A stretch of DNA of 64,000 nt. It comes from Vibrio aestuarianus. GTDB lineage: Bacteria; Pseudomonadota; Gammaproteobacteria; Enterobacterales; Vibrionaceae. The position numbers and the translations under genes were made by a program. The stretch covers positions 62,001 through 126,000 of the forward strand of contig NZ_JAAZTU010000010.1 of the NCBI RefSeq assembly GCF_012395185.1. Direction: 5' to 3'. Every line of letters starts with the position of its first letter. Position 1 is the first letter of the stretch. Positions 19,193 through 29,314 of the stretch are shown here, in pieces. The notes beneath the pieces are model-generated. The model had not been told where the DNA came from, made no database searches, and saw only the letters and a program-made list of their open reading frames with translations.

Positions 19193-19633
19193 TCTTGTAT
19201 CTCCACACTCATCTATTGGCTCTGCACCCACTTGGTAGTGGATAACAGCATGGCTGCCTATATTAACTTAAAATCTGGTTTTTGCTTACACTGAATATGT
19301 GCTCTAACCGAAATTTTGGCAAGTACTTATTTACCTTGCTAATCAATCCGTGAGAATTTATCAACAAATCAATAGTTTCATTATATTAGCAAATAAGTGT
19401 CCATCAATTGAGATCATTTTTTGACAAATTTGAAGCTCACCATAAAAATGCAACCAGCCTCATAGCAAAACAAAACAAAAGCAAATCAATTGGTTGGTAG
19501 TGATTGACACGGCATATCGAATTGTCGCAGGCAACAACATATCATTAACCAGAATATGAGAAGCCAAGTATTTGGATCTGAGCTCTGATATGATGCAGCT
19601 TAAGAAAATGACTACAATCTGGATCAACCACGC
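19193..19633. other. Divergent region between varA and polB
   Basis: No gene seen. It holds the promoters of varA (leftward) and polB (rightward). A degenerate SOS-like element CTG-N8-CAG lies at 19585-19598, 36 bp before polB; E. coli polB is LexA-regulated, but this match lacks the inner T and A and is weak. Confidence 0.35.
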
Positions 19634-21997
19634 TTGAGTATTCAACAAGGCTTTTTGCTCACTCGTCATGCAAGAGACATCAAAGGTGCCACTCATATCG
19701 AACTTTGGCTAGCAACTCCGCAAGGACCGAGCCAGTTGATCATCCGTGGCGAAAAGCCAGTATTTTTCATCTCCCAACTGGAGATAGAACAGGTTCAGAG
19801 TTTGGCAAGCCAACACAGCTTGTCTGTCGATTGTAAGGCATTGGAATTAAAAGATTTCGAACATAACCCATTGGCCGCCTGCTATTGCCCGACGCTCCAC
19901 ACCTATGCAGCACTGATTACCCTCTTAAAACAGCAACAGATTCAAACTTTAGAAGATGATATCAAGCTGGCCGATCGCTTTCTGATGGAACGCTTCATTA
20001 AAGGCAGTGTTGAATTCACCGGTTTACTCACTCACCAAAGCCGTTATTTAAAAGTTGAACAGGCCAAATGTCGCCCCGGGCATTACATTCCTAGCCTCAA
20101 AGTCGTCTCTCTCGACTTAGAATGCTCAGAAAAAGGCATTCTCTACTCAATTGGTTTTGATAGCCCAATGGATAGTCGTGTGATTATGATTGGCGAACCG
20201 CAGCCCAGTGAAACAGCGATCCAATGGGTAAAAGATGAACGTGCCTTATTGCAAGCGCTTATCGACTGGTTTAAGGCGTTTGATCCGGACGTCATCATTG
20301 GTTGGAATGTGATTGACTTTGACTTCCGGTTATTACACAAACGAGCAGAATGGCACAACACCAAATTAACCATCGGACGTGGTAATCAACACAGCTTCTT
20401 TCGTACTTCAAACCAAAGTCAGCAAGGTTTTATCACCATTCCAGGACGTGTAGTACTTGATGGAATTGATACTTTAAAAACGGCGACTTACCACTTTCGC
20501 TCATGGTCGCTCGAAGCCGTTTCTCAAGAATTACTGGGTGAAGGCAAAGACATCCACAACGTGCATGATCGTATGGATGAAATAAACCGCATGTTTAGAA
20601 AAGACAAACCGTCGTTAGCTAAATACAACCTGCAAGACTGTGCGCTAGTAAATAAGATTTTCCAACATACGCATTTACTGGATTTTGCTATAGAGCGCTC
20701 ACGTCTCACTGGGGTTGAGTTAGATCGCGTTGGTGGTTCAGTGGCTGCATTCACGAATCTGTATCTACCGCAATTGCATCGTGCCGGTTATATTGCGCCC
20801 AATTTACAGCCGGAAAACTGGGTTGCTAGCCCCGGTGGCTATGTTATGGATTCTATCCCTAACTTATATGATTCAGTGTTGGTACTGGATTTTAAGAGTC
20901 TTTATCCCGCTATCATCCGCTCATTTCTCATCGACCCGCTAGGGTTAATTGAGGGATTACAGCTCACAGTGGGTAACAATGAAAACGAAGCAGTACCAGG
21001 CTTTCGTGGTGGGCAATTTCATCGTAACAAACACTTTCTGCCCGAGATGATCGAAAATTTATGGGCGGCTCGAGATCTCGCTAAGAAGAACAATGAAAAA
21101 GCTTTTTCTCAAGCGATAAAAATCATCATGAACTCATTTTATGGGGTATTAGGGTCTTCAGGTTGCCGCTTTTTCGATACACGTTTAGCTTCGAGCATCA
21201 CTATGCGTGGGCATGAGATCATGAAGCAGACCAAAAAGCTGATTGAAGAAAAGGGTTATCAAGTCATTTACGGTGATACCGATTCAACCTTTGTCTCTTT
21301 AGGTGGCGAATTCTCACAGCAGCAAGCGGATGATATCGGCAACGCACTGGTCGACTTTATTAATCAATGGTGGGCCGAGCATTTACAAGAAGAGTATCAG
21401 CTTAGCTCAATTTTAGAGCTTGAATACGAAACCCACTACCGTAAGTTTCTTATGCCAACGATCCGTGGTTCAGAAACCGGCTCTAAAAAACGCTACGCTG
21501 GATTAATTGGTGAAGGTGAACAAGAACGGCTGATTTTTAAAGGGCTTGAAAGTGCGAGAACCGACTGGACACCGCTCGCACAACGCTTTCAATATCGGCT
21601 GTATTCGATGATTTTTAAAGGTGAAAACCCCGAAGCTTTCATCAGAGAGATTGTCGAGCAAACACAAAGTGGTCAACTCGACCATGAACTGGTTTATCAA
21701 AAACGTCTACGACGTAAGTTACATGAATATCAAAAAAATGTGCCACCACAAGTCAGAGCAGCTCGCCTAGCCGATGAGATCAACATGCGACTCGGACGAC
21801 CAATGCAATATCAAAACCGAGGGCGCATTGAGTACTTAATCACTATTAATGGTCCTGAGCCTAAAGAGTATTTAAAAAGTCCTATCGATTATCAGCACTA
21901 TATCGATAAACAATTGCAGCCCGTCGCAGAAGCCATTTTGCCTTTTGTTGAACTGAATTTTGAACAGCTTAGTCAACCTCAGTTGGGCCTCTTCTAA
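19634..21997 (+). CDS. polB: DNA polymerase II (family B)
   Basis: SOS-associated family B polymerase with proofreading, involved in translesion synthesis and restart. 787 aa, the size of E. coli Pol II (783). Exonuclease motif I is seen as SLDLECSEKG (~155-165) and Exo II as NVIDFDFRLL. Polymerase motif A is LDFKSLYPAI, motif B is KIIMNSFYGVLG and motif C is YGDTDS. The start is TTG at 19634; no upstream ATG exists in frame and the N-terminus aligns with homologues from here. Confidence 0.96.
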   Translation: MSIQQGFLLTRHARDIKGATHIELWLATPQGPSQLIIRGEKPVFFISQLEIEQVQSLASQHSLSVDCKALELKDFEHNPLAACYCPTLHTYAALITLLKQQQIQTLEDDIKLADRFLMERFIKGSVEFTGLLTHQSRYLKVEQAKCRPGHYIPSLKVVSLDLECSEKGILYSIGFDSPMDSRVIMIGEPQPSETAIQWVKDERALLQALIDWFKAFDPDVIIGWNVIDFDFRLLHKRAEWHNTKLTIGRGNQHSFFRTSNQSQQGFITIPGRVVLDGIDTLKTATYHFRSWSLEAVSQELLGEGKDIHNVHDRMDEINRMFRKDKPSLAKYNLQDCALVNKIFQHTHLLDFAIERSRLTGVELDRVGGSVAAFTNLYLPQLHRAGYIAPNLQPENWVASPGGYVMDSIPNLYDSVLVLDFKSLYPAIIRSFLIDPLGLIEGLQLTVGNNENEAVPGFRGGQFHRNKHFLPEMIENLWAARDLAKKNNEKAFSQAIKIIMNSFYGVLGSSGCRFFDTRLASSITMRGHEIMKQTKKLIEEKGYQVIYGDTDSTFVSLGGEFSQQQADDIGNALVDFINQWWAEHLQEEYQLSSILELEYETHYRKFLMPTIRGSETGSKKRYAGLIGEGEQERLIFKGLESARTDWTPLAQRFQYRLYSMIFKGENPEAFIREIVEQTQSGQLDHELVYQKRLRRKLHEYQKNVPPQVRAARLADEINMRLGRPMQYQNRGRIEYLITINGPEPKEYLKSPIDYQHYIDKQLQPVAEAILPFVELNFEQLSQPQLGLF

Positions 21998-22078
21998 AAT
22001 AGAGGCTAGCAACGAAATATCTAAGTACTACCAACGTCATCATTTATCATGCGCTAATACGATGGTACCAGCGCACGA

Positions 22079-22846
22079 TCAGCCAATCCGAAATTCTGTT
22101 TTTTTGTACTGCTTTACAAGCCAGTGACCATAGGAATCTAAAATACCGATCACCGAACGTTTGGCAATCGGCCGCCCAGATAACAAAATACCGAGCCTAT
22201 TGATTTCAACTTCCTTTTCTGGGTGATAACGAAGAAATTGTTGACCACATTCAATCGGGTCATCAAACCAACCTTTGTCACGGTACATCACCAGTGAATA
22301 ACTTGCCCGCAATAGCTTTTTAGCAATCACAATCTGTGCTTTGCTCTGCTCACTGGCAGAATTGGCTTTGGCGATTTTATCGCGGTAAAAAAGCACCCAA
22401 TCTTCAACATCCATATTCCAATGCTTGGCAATCTCCCAACTGGGTTCAAAATCACCAAAGCACTCAGCTAAGTCATCTCCCCAAACACAAACACAGCAGT
22501 GGCGAAGCATAAAGCCCCACGTAAAAATACTATCGAGCGAGGCAACCTCCGATACTAACGCCGTTTTTATCGACACTTCCGTTATGTGTGGAAAACTCTT
22601 TTGGAAACGCCATTTAATGGTGTTGAGTAACGTGGTTCGAGTTTCGGGGAAATCCGCGTGTGTGACCACTACAACGTCTAAATTTGAGCGACCATAACGT
22701 GCTGTTTTTCTCGCCACACTGCCATACAAATAAACACTGTGCAGATTGTCCCCCAAACCCGCACGAAGAAACCTGATGAGATCATCAATCGCTGCTTGGT
22801 ATTCAGTTTGAAAAGCTTGTTTAGGGTCGATAACCGATAAATACAT
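22079..22846 (-). CDS. Nucleotidyltransferase-fold protein, altered active site
   Basis: A 255-aa protein with an N-terminal DNA polymerase beta-like nucleotidyltransferase domain (~15-130) containing YLYGSVARKTARYG followed by SNLDVVVV. The helical C-terminal half resembles substrate-binding regions of aminoglycoside adenylyltransferase-like proteins. The usual S-D-x-D metal motif reads S-N-L-D, so the first catalytic aspartate is asparagine. No Shine-Dalgarno is visible. It stands alone and converges with polB. Function unknown; it may be inactive or substrate-altered. Confidence 0.75.
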   Translation of the reverse strand: MYLSVIDPKQAFQTEYQAAIDDLIRFLRAGLGDNLHSVYLYGSVARKTARYGRSNLDVVVVTHADFPETRTTLLNTIKWRFQKSFPHITEVSIKTALVSEVASLDSIFTWGFMLRHCCVCVWGDDLAECFGDFEPSWEIAKHWNMDVEDWVLFYRDKIAKANSASEQSKAQIVIAKKLLRASYSLVMYRDKGWFDDPIECGQQFLRYHPEKEVEINRLGILLSGRPIAKRSVIGILDSYGHWLVKQYKKTEFRIG

Positions 22847-22921
22847 AACAAAAAACGTTAATTAATAGAGAAATGGAACACGCACGCCATGTTCTACCAT
22901 GCAAACCGATCAATCAAGATA

Positions 22922-22949
22922 TTCCTTTTCTAGAGCTGCAAGGTATAAT
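22922..22949 (+). promoter_or_regulatory. Promoter of yeiP-yciU
   Basis: A consensus TATAAT at 22944-22949. The -35 is weak (TTCCTT at 22922-22927, 16-bp spacer). 31 bp before the yeiP ATG. Confidence 0.5.
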
Positions 22950-22980
22950 GCGCCGAAATTAAGTATGAAGGAAAAATTCC

Positions 22981-23547
22981 ATGCCAAAGGCGAATGAATT
23001 AAAGAAAGGTTTTGCCATCGTTTCTGGTGGTAAAACACTACTCATCAAAGATATCGAAGTGACTACTCCAGGTGGTCGTGGCGGTTCTAAAATCTACAAG
23101 TTGCGTTGTACTGATTTAAACACTGGTACTCGTGTTGATGAACGTCTAAAAGCTGACGATTTTGTTGATACCGTAGATATGAACCGTCGCGCTGTATCGT
23201 TTTCTTATGTTGACGGTGACGAGTACATTTTCATGGACAATGAAGATTATACTCAGTTCACGTTCAAAAAAGACGAGATCGCAGACGAACTACTGTTCAT
23301 CACTGAAGAAATTCAAGGTATGTTCGTCGTCGTTGTAGACGGTTCAGCGGTTGCGCTAGATGTACCTTCATCAGTAGAACTTGTGATTGAAGAGACTGAC
23401 CCTTCTATTAAGGGTGCTTCTGCATCAGCACGTACGAAACCTGCACGACTAAGCACTGGCCTAGTTGTTCAAGTACCAGAATACGTAGCAACGGGTGATC
23501 GCATTATTGTGAACACTGCTGAACGCAAATACATGAGCCGAGCATAA
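22981..23547 (+). CDS. yeiP: Elongation factor P-like protein (YeiP/EfpL)
   Basis: EF-P paralogue that helps ribosomes past polyproline and other stalling motifs. 188 aa with three beta-barrel domains: KOW-like N-terminal, central OB and C-terminal OB ending VPEYVATGDRI. The loop that reaches the peptidyl-transferase centre is TTPGGRGG with arginine at position 33 instead of the modified lysine of EF-P, the mark of the EfpL subgroup. AAGGA Shine-Dalgarno. Two bases separate its stop from yciU. Confidence 0.95.
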   Translation: MPKANELKKGFAIVSGGKTLLIKDIEVTTPGGRGGSKIYKLRCTDLNTGTRVDERLKADDFVDTVDMNRRAVSFSYVDGDEYIFMDNEDYTQFTFKKDEIADELLFITEEIQGMFVVVVDGSAVALDVPSSVELVIEETDPSIKGASASARTKPARLSTGLVVQVPEYVATGDRIIVNTAERKYMSRA

Positions 23548-23549
23548 TA

Positions 23550-23870
23550 ATGTCTGATTTAATTTCTTACGACGACGCGATCGACGCTGCCTATGACATC
23601 TTCCTTGAGATGGCTCCTGACAACTTAGAACCAGCAGATGTAATTCTATTTACCATGCAGTTCGAAGAGCGCGGAGCTGCCGAGTTAGTTGATGTAGGCG
23701 ATGATTGGGTTCAACACGTGGGTTTCGACGTTGATAAGGAAGATTACGCGGAAGTATTGATCGGCCTTGTGAATGAACAAGACGATGTGCTAGATGATGT
23801 GTTCGCAAGAATGCTCGTCAGCCGCGACCCAGACAAAAAGTTTTGCCATATCCTATGGAAACGCGATTAA
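23550..23870 (+). CDS. yciU: HI1450/YciU family putative dsDNA-mimic protein
   Basis: A 106-aa, strongly acidic protein of the DUF440 family. The AYDIFLEMAPDNLEPADV start and the C-terminal KKFCHILWKRD match YciU/HI1450. The HI1450 structure suggested mimicry of double-stranded DNA, with HU proposed as a partner; the biological role is unsettled. Starts 2 bases after yeiP and is likely co-translated. Confidence 0.9.
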   Translation: MSDLISYDDAIDAAYDIFLEMAPDNLEPADVILFTMQFEERGAAELVDVGDDWVQHVGFDVDKEDYAEVLIGLVNEQDDVLDDVFARMLVSRDPDKKFCHILWKRD

Positions 23871-23889
23871 TCGTATCCATATCGGAATA

Positions 23890-23916
23890 CAACGCCAATC
23901 GCTTTGATTGGCGTTG
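23890..23916 (+). terminator. Terminator after yciU
   Basis: A perfect 11-bp stem CAACGCCAATC (23890-23900) / GATTGGCGTTG (23906-23916), with only a short interrupted T-run. Confidence 0.65.
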
Positions 23917-23960
23917 CTGTTTCTAACCTAGGTAACGCATATCTTTACTTTTAAGTCGTG

Positions 23961-24296
23961 CTATTTGTGTCTGGCATCGCTTTCCACCAGTTGGTAATGA
24001 ATCACATACAACTGCTCTATCCCAGGGTAAATATCTTGGATAACTTGCTTGAGCGTTTCCAAGCTCATGTTTTCTTGCGCAGCGTGAAACTCACTCAGTT
24101 CACTGAATAAAATAGGCTCTACCGCGTCAATTTTCAGTCGACAAAACCACTTCCCTTCTTCCAACGTGCTCACATCTACGATCGAACCAGCCTGATAGTG
24201 GCTCTCACTTTCATCTCGAATGGTGATCACTTTCTTTTTTGCCAAAATATCCGCTTCGAAACGCGCGAAAAAAGTCATTTCAGTGGGTATAGTCAT
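23961..24296 (-). CDS. yqfB: N4-acetylcytidine amidohydrolase (ASCH domain)
   Basis: A 111-aa ASCH-fold protein close to E. coli YqfB, which hydrolyses N4-acetylcytidine. Conserved segments are visible: MTFFARFEADILAKKKVITI, RDESESHY, the HAAQENMSLETLK helix and IYPG. GAGAAA Shine-Dalgarno. Monocistronic and divergent from hutC. Confidence 0.9.
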   Translation of the reverse strand: MTIPTEMTFFARFEADILAKKKVITIRDESESHYQAGSIVDVSTLEEGKWFCRLKIDAVEPILFSELSEFHAAQENMSLETLKQVIQDIYPGIEQLYVIHYQLVESDARHK

Positions 24297-24442
24297 TTAT
24301 ATTTTCTCTAATTTATCAAACAAAAACATTCTAAGGGGTTATTCACCAAAGCCCAAATAAGTTTATTGATGTGAGATGAGTAGTAACATCACGCATCGAC
24401 AGTATCTAAACATTGCATTTTTCAGTCACTTCATTAATTATT

Positions 24443-24452
24443 TGTATATTCA
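24443..24452 (+). promoter_or_regulatory. Probable HutC operator before hutC
   Basis: TGTATATTCA differs in one base from the HutC core TGTATATACA found before hutI. It lies 20 bp before the chosen hutC start and suggests autorepression. Confidence 0.5.
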
Positions 24453-24471
24453 ATTAAAACCGATAATACCG

Positions 24472-25185
24472 ATGTCAGCCTCACCATTATATAAACAAAT
24501 AAAACAGTTTATTTTAGATAATATAGAAACGGGTCACTGGCCGGTAGGTCATCGTATTAGTACTGAGTTAGAACTGACTGAGCAATTTAATGTCAGTCGA
24601 ATGACCGTCAATAAAGCGATTAGAGACTTGGTTTCTGATGGCAAACTACAACGCCGGCCTAGGCTCGGTACATTTGTTTGCGCCCCTGAAGAGAAAGCAG
24701 AATCACCGCTGCTGGATATCCGCAACATCGCTGATGAAGTGATTAGCCGCGGGAAAAATTACCACAGCAAAGTGCTCAAACAAGTAGCATTAGCCGCCGA
24801 CGAAAATGTAGCGACCAAACTTGGCGTCATGCTTGGAACTCAGGTTTTTTATAGTGAAATCATACACTTTGAGAATAATTCACCCTTACAACTAGAGGTG
24901 CGCTGGGTCAATTGCCGCTATGCACCTCACTACCTTGAGCAAAATTTCTCTTTAATCACTCCTAACCAGTATTTATCGCAAAACTGCCCGTTAAGCGCCA
25001 TTGAGCATACCGTAGAAGCGATTATCCCTGATTCTCATACCAAGCAATTATTACAGTTAACGAGCAATGAGCCTTGCTTGCTGTTAAATCGAAGAACATG
25101 GAGTGGCGATAAGTTAGTCAGTTCTGCACTGCTTTATCATCCAGGTTCTAAGTACAAATTAACCTCTAAAGTACTGCTCAGCTAA
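24472..25185 (+). CDS. hutC: Histidine utilisation repressor (GntR/HutC family)
   Basis: GntR-type repressor of the hut genes, normally induced by urocanate. 237 aa: a winged helix at ~5-70 (PLYKQIKQFI...FNVSRMTVNKAIRDL...RRPRLGTFV) and a UTRA ligand domain (~90-230). I use ATG 24472 because homologues begin with the PLYKQIK helix and because the operator at 24443 would lie inside the gene if the open frame from 24376 were used. Same strand as, and immediately before, hutIGUH. Confidence 0.93.
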   Translation: MSASPLYKQIKQFILDNIETGHWPVGHRISTELELTEQFNVSRMTVNKAIRDLVSDGKLQRRPRLGTFVCAPEEKAESPLLDIRNIADEVISRGKNYHSKVLKQVALAADENVATKLGVMLGTQVFYSEIIHFENNSPLQLEVRWVNCRYAPHYLEQNFSLITPNQYLSQNCPLSAIEHTVEAIIPDSHTKQLLQLTSNEPCLLLNRRTWSGDKLVSSALLYHPGSKYKLTSKVLLS

Positions 25186-25260
25186 AGTTTAACATTTCAC
25201 CATTCGATCACAGTTCCGCAACATTACTCTTGCACAAGCTGCCTTTTTGCCTTATTTATT

Positions 25261-25270
25261 TGTATATACA
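25261..25270 (+). promoter_or_regulatory. HutC operator before hutI
   Basis: A perfect 10-bp palindrome TGTATATACA, the core of the HutC site known from Pseudomonas and others, 42 bp upstream of the hutI start. Confidence 0.7.
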
Positions 25271-25312
25271 TTTAAGCATTTGTAAACTTGCATAGAGAAA
25301 GTGAGAGCAACC

Positions 25313-26527
25313 ATGGATTTGATACTGACTAATGCTCGAGTTGTCAGCATGGAAAAGGGTAAACAAGGCTACCGACCCAGTGCGCCTCAAACCATTTATA
25401 TTCAAGCAGGAAAAATTCACTCTCTGCTCAGTGCTAACGAACCTGTCTATCCTAACTATGACTGCCCAATTATTGATTGCCAAGATAAGCTAGTAACTCC
25501 GGGGTTGATCGATTGTCATACGCATCTGATCTATGCCGGTAACCGTGCCAATGAGTTTGAAATGCGCTTGCAAGGTATTCCCTATCAAGAGATCGCAAAA
25601 CAAGGTGGCGGTATTTTATCAACCGTCAACGCGACAAGAGCGGCTTCGGTTGAAGAGTTGGTTGAGCTTGCTCTGCCTCGTTTAGAGGGGCTCATCCGAT
25701 CAGGAGTCACCTCTGTAGAGATCAAATCTGGCTACGGTTTAACGCTTGATGATGAAATAAAAATGCTCAAAGCAGCTAAGATGCTGGAAAACCATCGCCG
25801 CATTAAAGTCGTCACCACGCTACTCGCCGCCCACGCCATTCCACCAGAATTTCAACACCGCGCCGATGACTATATCGACCATATTTGCCAAACAATCATC
25901 CCGCAAGTTGCTGAACAAAAGCTAGCAACCAGTGTCGATGTGTTTTGCGAATCGATCGGCTTTAATCTCTCGCAAACAGAAAAGGTCTTCCAAGCAGCAA
26001 TCAAACATGGTTTACAGGTTAAAGGCCATACCGAGCAACTATCAAATTCAGGTGGAACCGCTTTAACGGCGCATTATCAGGGTTTATCAGCTGATCACAT
26101 CGAGTATCTGGATGAGCAAGGCGTAAAAGCGTTAGCACAATCCAACACGGTAGCAACATTGCTACCCGGCGCATTTTACTTCTTGCGTGAAACCCAAAGC
26201 CCACCAATAGAGTTACTGCGTAAACATACTATTCCCATGGCGATTGCCACCGACATAAACCCTGGCACTTCACCATTTGCAGACCTTACATTGATGATGA
26301 ACATGGCCTGTACTCTCTTCAATTTAACCCCAGAGGAAGCATTACGTGGTGTGACTCAGCATGCAGCGCAAGCGCTCGGTTTCGCGCAGTCGCGGGGTGT
26401 CATCGCAACTGGGTATGACGCCGATTTAGCCATTTGGAACATAACCCACCCTGCTGATTTAAGTTATCAAGTGGGTATTCCTCGTTTATATGCTCGCGTA
26501 ATTGATGGAGAACTCACTCATGACTAA
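25313..26527 (+). CDS. hutI: Imidazolonepropionase
   Basis: Third step of histidine degradation: imidazolone-5-propionate to N-formimidoyl-L-glutamate. 404 aa, amidohydrolase superfamily. The metal site is seen as [19 protein letters not shown] (~residues 71-89) with further KGHTEQ, ADHIEY and ATDINPGT segments. ATG 25313 has GAGAG 5 bases upstream; a GTG at 25301 in frame is the alternative. First gene of hutIGUH. Confidence 0.96.
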   Translation: MDLILTNARVVSMEKGKQGYRPSAPQTIYIQAGKIHSLLSANEPVYPNYDCPIIDCQDKLVTPGLIDCHTHLIYAGNRANEFEMRLQGIPYQEIAKQGGGILSTVNATRAASVEELVELALPRLEGLIRSGVTSVEIKSGYGLTLDDEIKMLKAAKMLENHRRIKVVTTLLAAHAIPPEFQHRADDYIDHICQTIIPQVAEQKLATSVDVFCESIGFNLSQTEKVFQAAIKHGLQVKGHTEQLSNSGGTALTAHYQGLSADHIEYLDEQGVKALAQSNTVATLLPGAFYFLRETQSPPIELLRKHTIPMAIATDINPGTSPFADLTLMMNMACTLFNLTPEEALRGVTQHAAQALGFAQSRGVIATGYDADLAIWNITHPADLSYQVGIPRLYARVIDGELTHD

Positions 26528-27533
26528 CCCAAATTTACCTAGCACCCAACATAGCTTTAACTGGCAAGGTCGTGATGATGTGGAAGATGGCGAGTTAGGC
26601 ACTCGTGTACATCATCAGGCTCACTGCTGCCAAGTCGATGAACTTCAAGCACTACATATTGAACGTCATCACGCCGTTGCTGTCGTCGGTCTTGAATGCG
26701 ATGCTGGCGTTGCGCGTAATAAAGGACGTATTGGAGCTCAACATGCTCCGAACCTAATCAGACAAGCGTTAGCTAATTTAGCGTGGCATAAAAAATCAAC
26801 ATTTTACGATTTAGGTAATATTCGCTGCGAAGGGGACGAACTTGAACAGGCTCAAGCAAGCTGTGCAGATATCGTTGCTAAAGCACTCAATCATATGCCC
26901 GTCATAGTACTAGGCGGGGGACATGAAGTAGCGTGGGCAAGTTTTCAGGGCCTTGCTCGACATTTTAAACACAACCAAACAAAACAACCGACAATCGGCA
27001 TCATCAACTTCGATGCTCATTTTGATTTACGCGTGTTTGAATCAGACACGGCAGAGATCAAACCAAGTTCAGGCACACCCTTCAATCAAATCCACTCATT
27101 TTGTCAGCTGCAGGGTTGGGATTTTAACTACGCCTGCTTAGGTGTAAGTCGTGCCAGTAATACTCCAGCGCTGTTTAAACGAGCTCAAGAACTGGGGGTT
27201 TTGTATATGGAAGACTCTCAATTTTCGACATTAAGCCCAATTGATCACCTCCGTGAATTACAGCATTTTATCAACCGATGTGATTATCTTTACCTCACCA
27301 TTGATTTAGACGTTTTCCCCGCGGCTACCGCGCCAGGGGTCAGTGCCCCAGCGGCTCGCGGTGTCAGTTATGACGCGCTGGCCCCTTATCTCGATAAAAT
27401 TCTTTATCACAAAAACAAATTGCTGATTGCCGATATCGCCGAGTACAACCCTCAATTTGATGTCGACAACCAAACTGCACGCCTTGCCGCACGGCTGTGC
27501 TGGGACATCGCCAACGCGATGACCAACAATTAA
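26520..27533 (+). CDS. hutG: Formimidoylglutamase
   Basis: Last step of the pathway: formimidoylglutamate to glutamate and formamide. 337 aa, arginase/agmatinase family. Mn ligands are in [17 protein letters not shown] and TIDLDVFPA. The ATG at 26520 overlaps the end of hutI by 8 bp and has GGAG upstream, so hutI and hutG are coupled. Confidence 0.96.
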   Translation: MTNPNLPSTQHSFNWQGRDDVEDGELGTRVHHQAHCCQVDELQALHIERHHAVAVVGLECDAGVARNKGRIGAQHAPNLIRQALANLAWHKKSTFYDLGNIRCEGDELEQAQASCADIVAKALNHMPVIVLGGGHEVAWASFQGLARHFKHNQTKQPTIGIINFDAHFDLRVFESDTAEIKPSSGTPFNQIHSFCQLQGWDFNYACLGVSRASNTPALFKRAQELGVLYMEDSQFSTLSPIDHLRELQHFINRCDYLYLTIDLDVFPAATAPGVSAPAARGVSYDALAPYLDKILYHKNKLLIADIAEYNPQFDVDNQTARLAARLCWDIANAMTNN

Positions 27534-27605
27534 CTTTTTTGAACAACCCTACACTTGGCGACATAACAACAATAGCCAATGGAACCAAACACAAGGAGTC
27601 TCAAC

Positions 27606-29303
27606 ATGACGCAGCACCACTCTCAAGGTCAACGTCTGGATACCACACGTACTATTCGTGCGCCGCATGGCACCACACTGCGCGCTAAATCATGGCTAAC
27701 TGAAGCGCCGCTTCGCATGCTGATGAATAACTTAGATCCTGACGTAGCCGAACACCCACATGCGCTCGTCGTTTACGGTGGCATTGGCCGAGCAGCTCGT
27801 GATTGGGCATGTTTTGATAAAATTGTAGAAGTGCTAGAACGTCTGGAGGAAGACCAAACCTTGCTGGTTCAATCCGGTAAACCCGTGGGCGTGTTCCCTA
27901 CCCATAAGAATGCGCCTCGGGTGTTAATTGCGAACTCTAACCTAGTACCACACTGGGCAAATTGGGAACATTTTAGTGAGCTCGATAAACAAGGGTTAAT
28001 GATGTACGGCCAGATGACCGCAGGTTCGTGGATTTACATCGGCTCACAAGGCATTGTTCAAGGAACCTATGAAACCTTTGTCGCAGTTGCCAAAAAACAC
28101 TTTGCTGGTAATGCGAAAGGCCGCTGGGTATTAACCGGTGGTCTGGGTGGAATGGGTGGCGCACAACCGCTAGCTGCCACCATGGCGGGCTTTTCAATGA
28201 TTGCTGTTGAGTGCGATGAGTCACGTATCGACTATCGTCTTCGCACTGGTTATGTCGACAAAAAAGCCACCAGCATAGATGAGGCTTTAACGATGATTGC
28301 GCAATCAGACACGCCGATTTCTGTTGGCTTGCTCGGTAATGCGGCGGACGTTTTCCCGCAGTTAGTCGAACGCAATATCACCCCAGATGTGGTTACTGAC
28401 CAAACATCAGCACACGATCCGCTAAACGGCTATTTACCACTCGGCTGGAGCATGGAACTCGCCTCTCAAACTCGTTTAGAAGATGAAGCCAAAGTGGTAA
28501 AAGCGGCCAAGCAATCAATGGCGATCCAAGTTCGAGCAATGCTTACCTTGCAACAACGTGGCGCTGCAACTCTTGATTACGGTAATAATATCCGCCAAAT
28601 GGCATTAGAAGAAGGCGTTGAAAACGCGTTCGATTTCCCTGGTTTTGTCCCTGCTTACATTCGCCCATTATTCTGTGAAGGGATTGGGCCATTCCGCTGG
28701 GCCGCGCTTTCTGGCGACCCAGAAGATATTTATAAAACCGATCAAAAAGTCAAAGAGTTGATCCCTGACAACCCTCATCTACATAACTGGTTAGATATGG
28801 CACGTGAGCGGATTCACTTCCAAGGTCTCCCTGCACGTATCTGCTGGGTTGGTTTGAAAGATCGTGAACGTCTCGGTCAAGCTTTTAACGAAATGGTTAA
28901 AAATGGCGAACTCAAAGCACCAATCGTCATTGGTCGCGACCACTTAGATTCAGGTTCAGTCGCGAGCCCGAACCGCGAAACCGAAGGCATGCTGGATGGG
29001 TCAGACGCCGTCTCCGATTGGCCATTGCTCAATGCATTACTCAACACCGCAGGCGGTGCGACATGGGTCTCTTTACATCATGGTGGCGGTGTCGGGATGG
29101 GCTTTTCTCAACACTCTGGCATGGTTATTTGCTGCGATGGAAGTGACGATGCGTCACAACGTATTGCTCGCGTACTACACAACGACCCAGCAACTGGCGT
29201 GATGCGCCATGCTGACGCGGGTTATGACATTGCGAAACGTTGTGCTAAAGAACAAAAACTGGATCTACCGATGCTTAACCAAGAGCTTGCGCAACTGAAG
29301 TAA
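27606..29303 (+). CDS. hutU: Urocanate hydratase
   Basis: Second step: urocanate to imidazolone propionate, using tightly bound NAD+. 565 aa, close to the family norm (~557). Recognised by [16 protein letters not shown] (~176-191), [15 protein letters not shown] and the [17 protein letters not shown] stretch. ATG 27606 follows AAGGAG; the frame upstream to 27579 is unsupported. Confidence 0.97.
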   Translation: MTQHHSQGQRLDTTRTIRAPHGTTLRAKSWLTEAPLRMLMNNLDPDVAEHPHALVVYGGIGRAARDWACFDKIVEVLERLEEDQTLLVQSGKPVGVFPTHKNAPRVLIANSNLVPHWANWEHFSELDKQGLMMYGQMTAGSWIYIGSQGIVQGTYETFVAVAKKHFAGNAKGRWVLTGGLGGMGGAQPLAATMAGFSMIAVECDESRIDYRLRTGYVDKKATSIDEALTMIAQSDTPISVGLLGNAADVFPQLVERNITPDVVTDQTSAHDPLNGYLPLGWSMELASQTRLEDEAKVVKAAKQSMAIQVRAMLTLQQRGAATLDYGNNIRQMALEEGVENAFDFPGFVPAYIRPLFCEGIGPFRWAALSGDPEDIYKTDQKVKELIPDNPHLHNWLDMARERIHFQGLPARICWVGLKDRERLGQAFNEMVKNGELKAPIVIGRDHLDSGSVASPNRETEGMLDGSDAVSDWPLLNALLNTAGGATWVSLHHGGGVGMGFSQHSGMVICCDGSDDASQRIARVLHNDPATGVMRHADAGYDIAKRCAKEQKLDLPMLNQELAQLK

Positions 29304-29314
29304 GGACCATGAAA

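Noticed and set aside
19585-19598. LexA box for polB
   Set aside because: Only CTG-N8-CAG is kept; the inner T and A are missing. Noted in the intergenic entry but not called.
25192-25215. CRP site upstream of hutI
   Set aside because: Only one half (TCACA) is convincing; the other half does not match.
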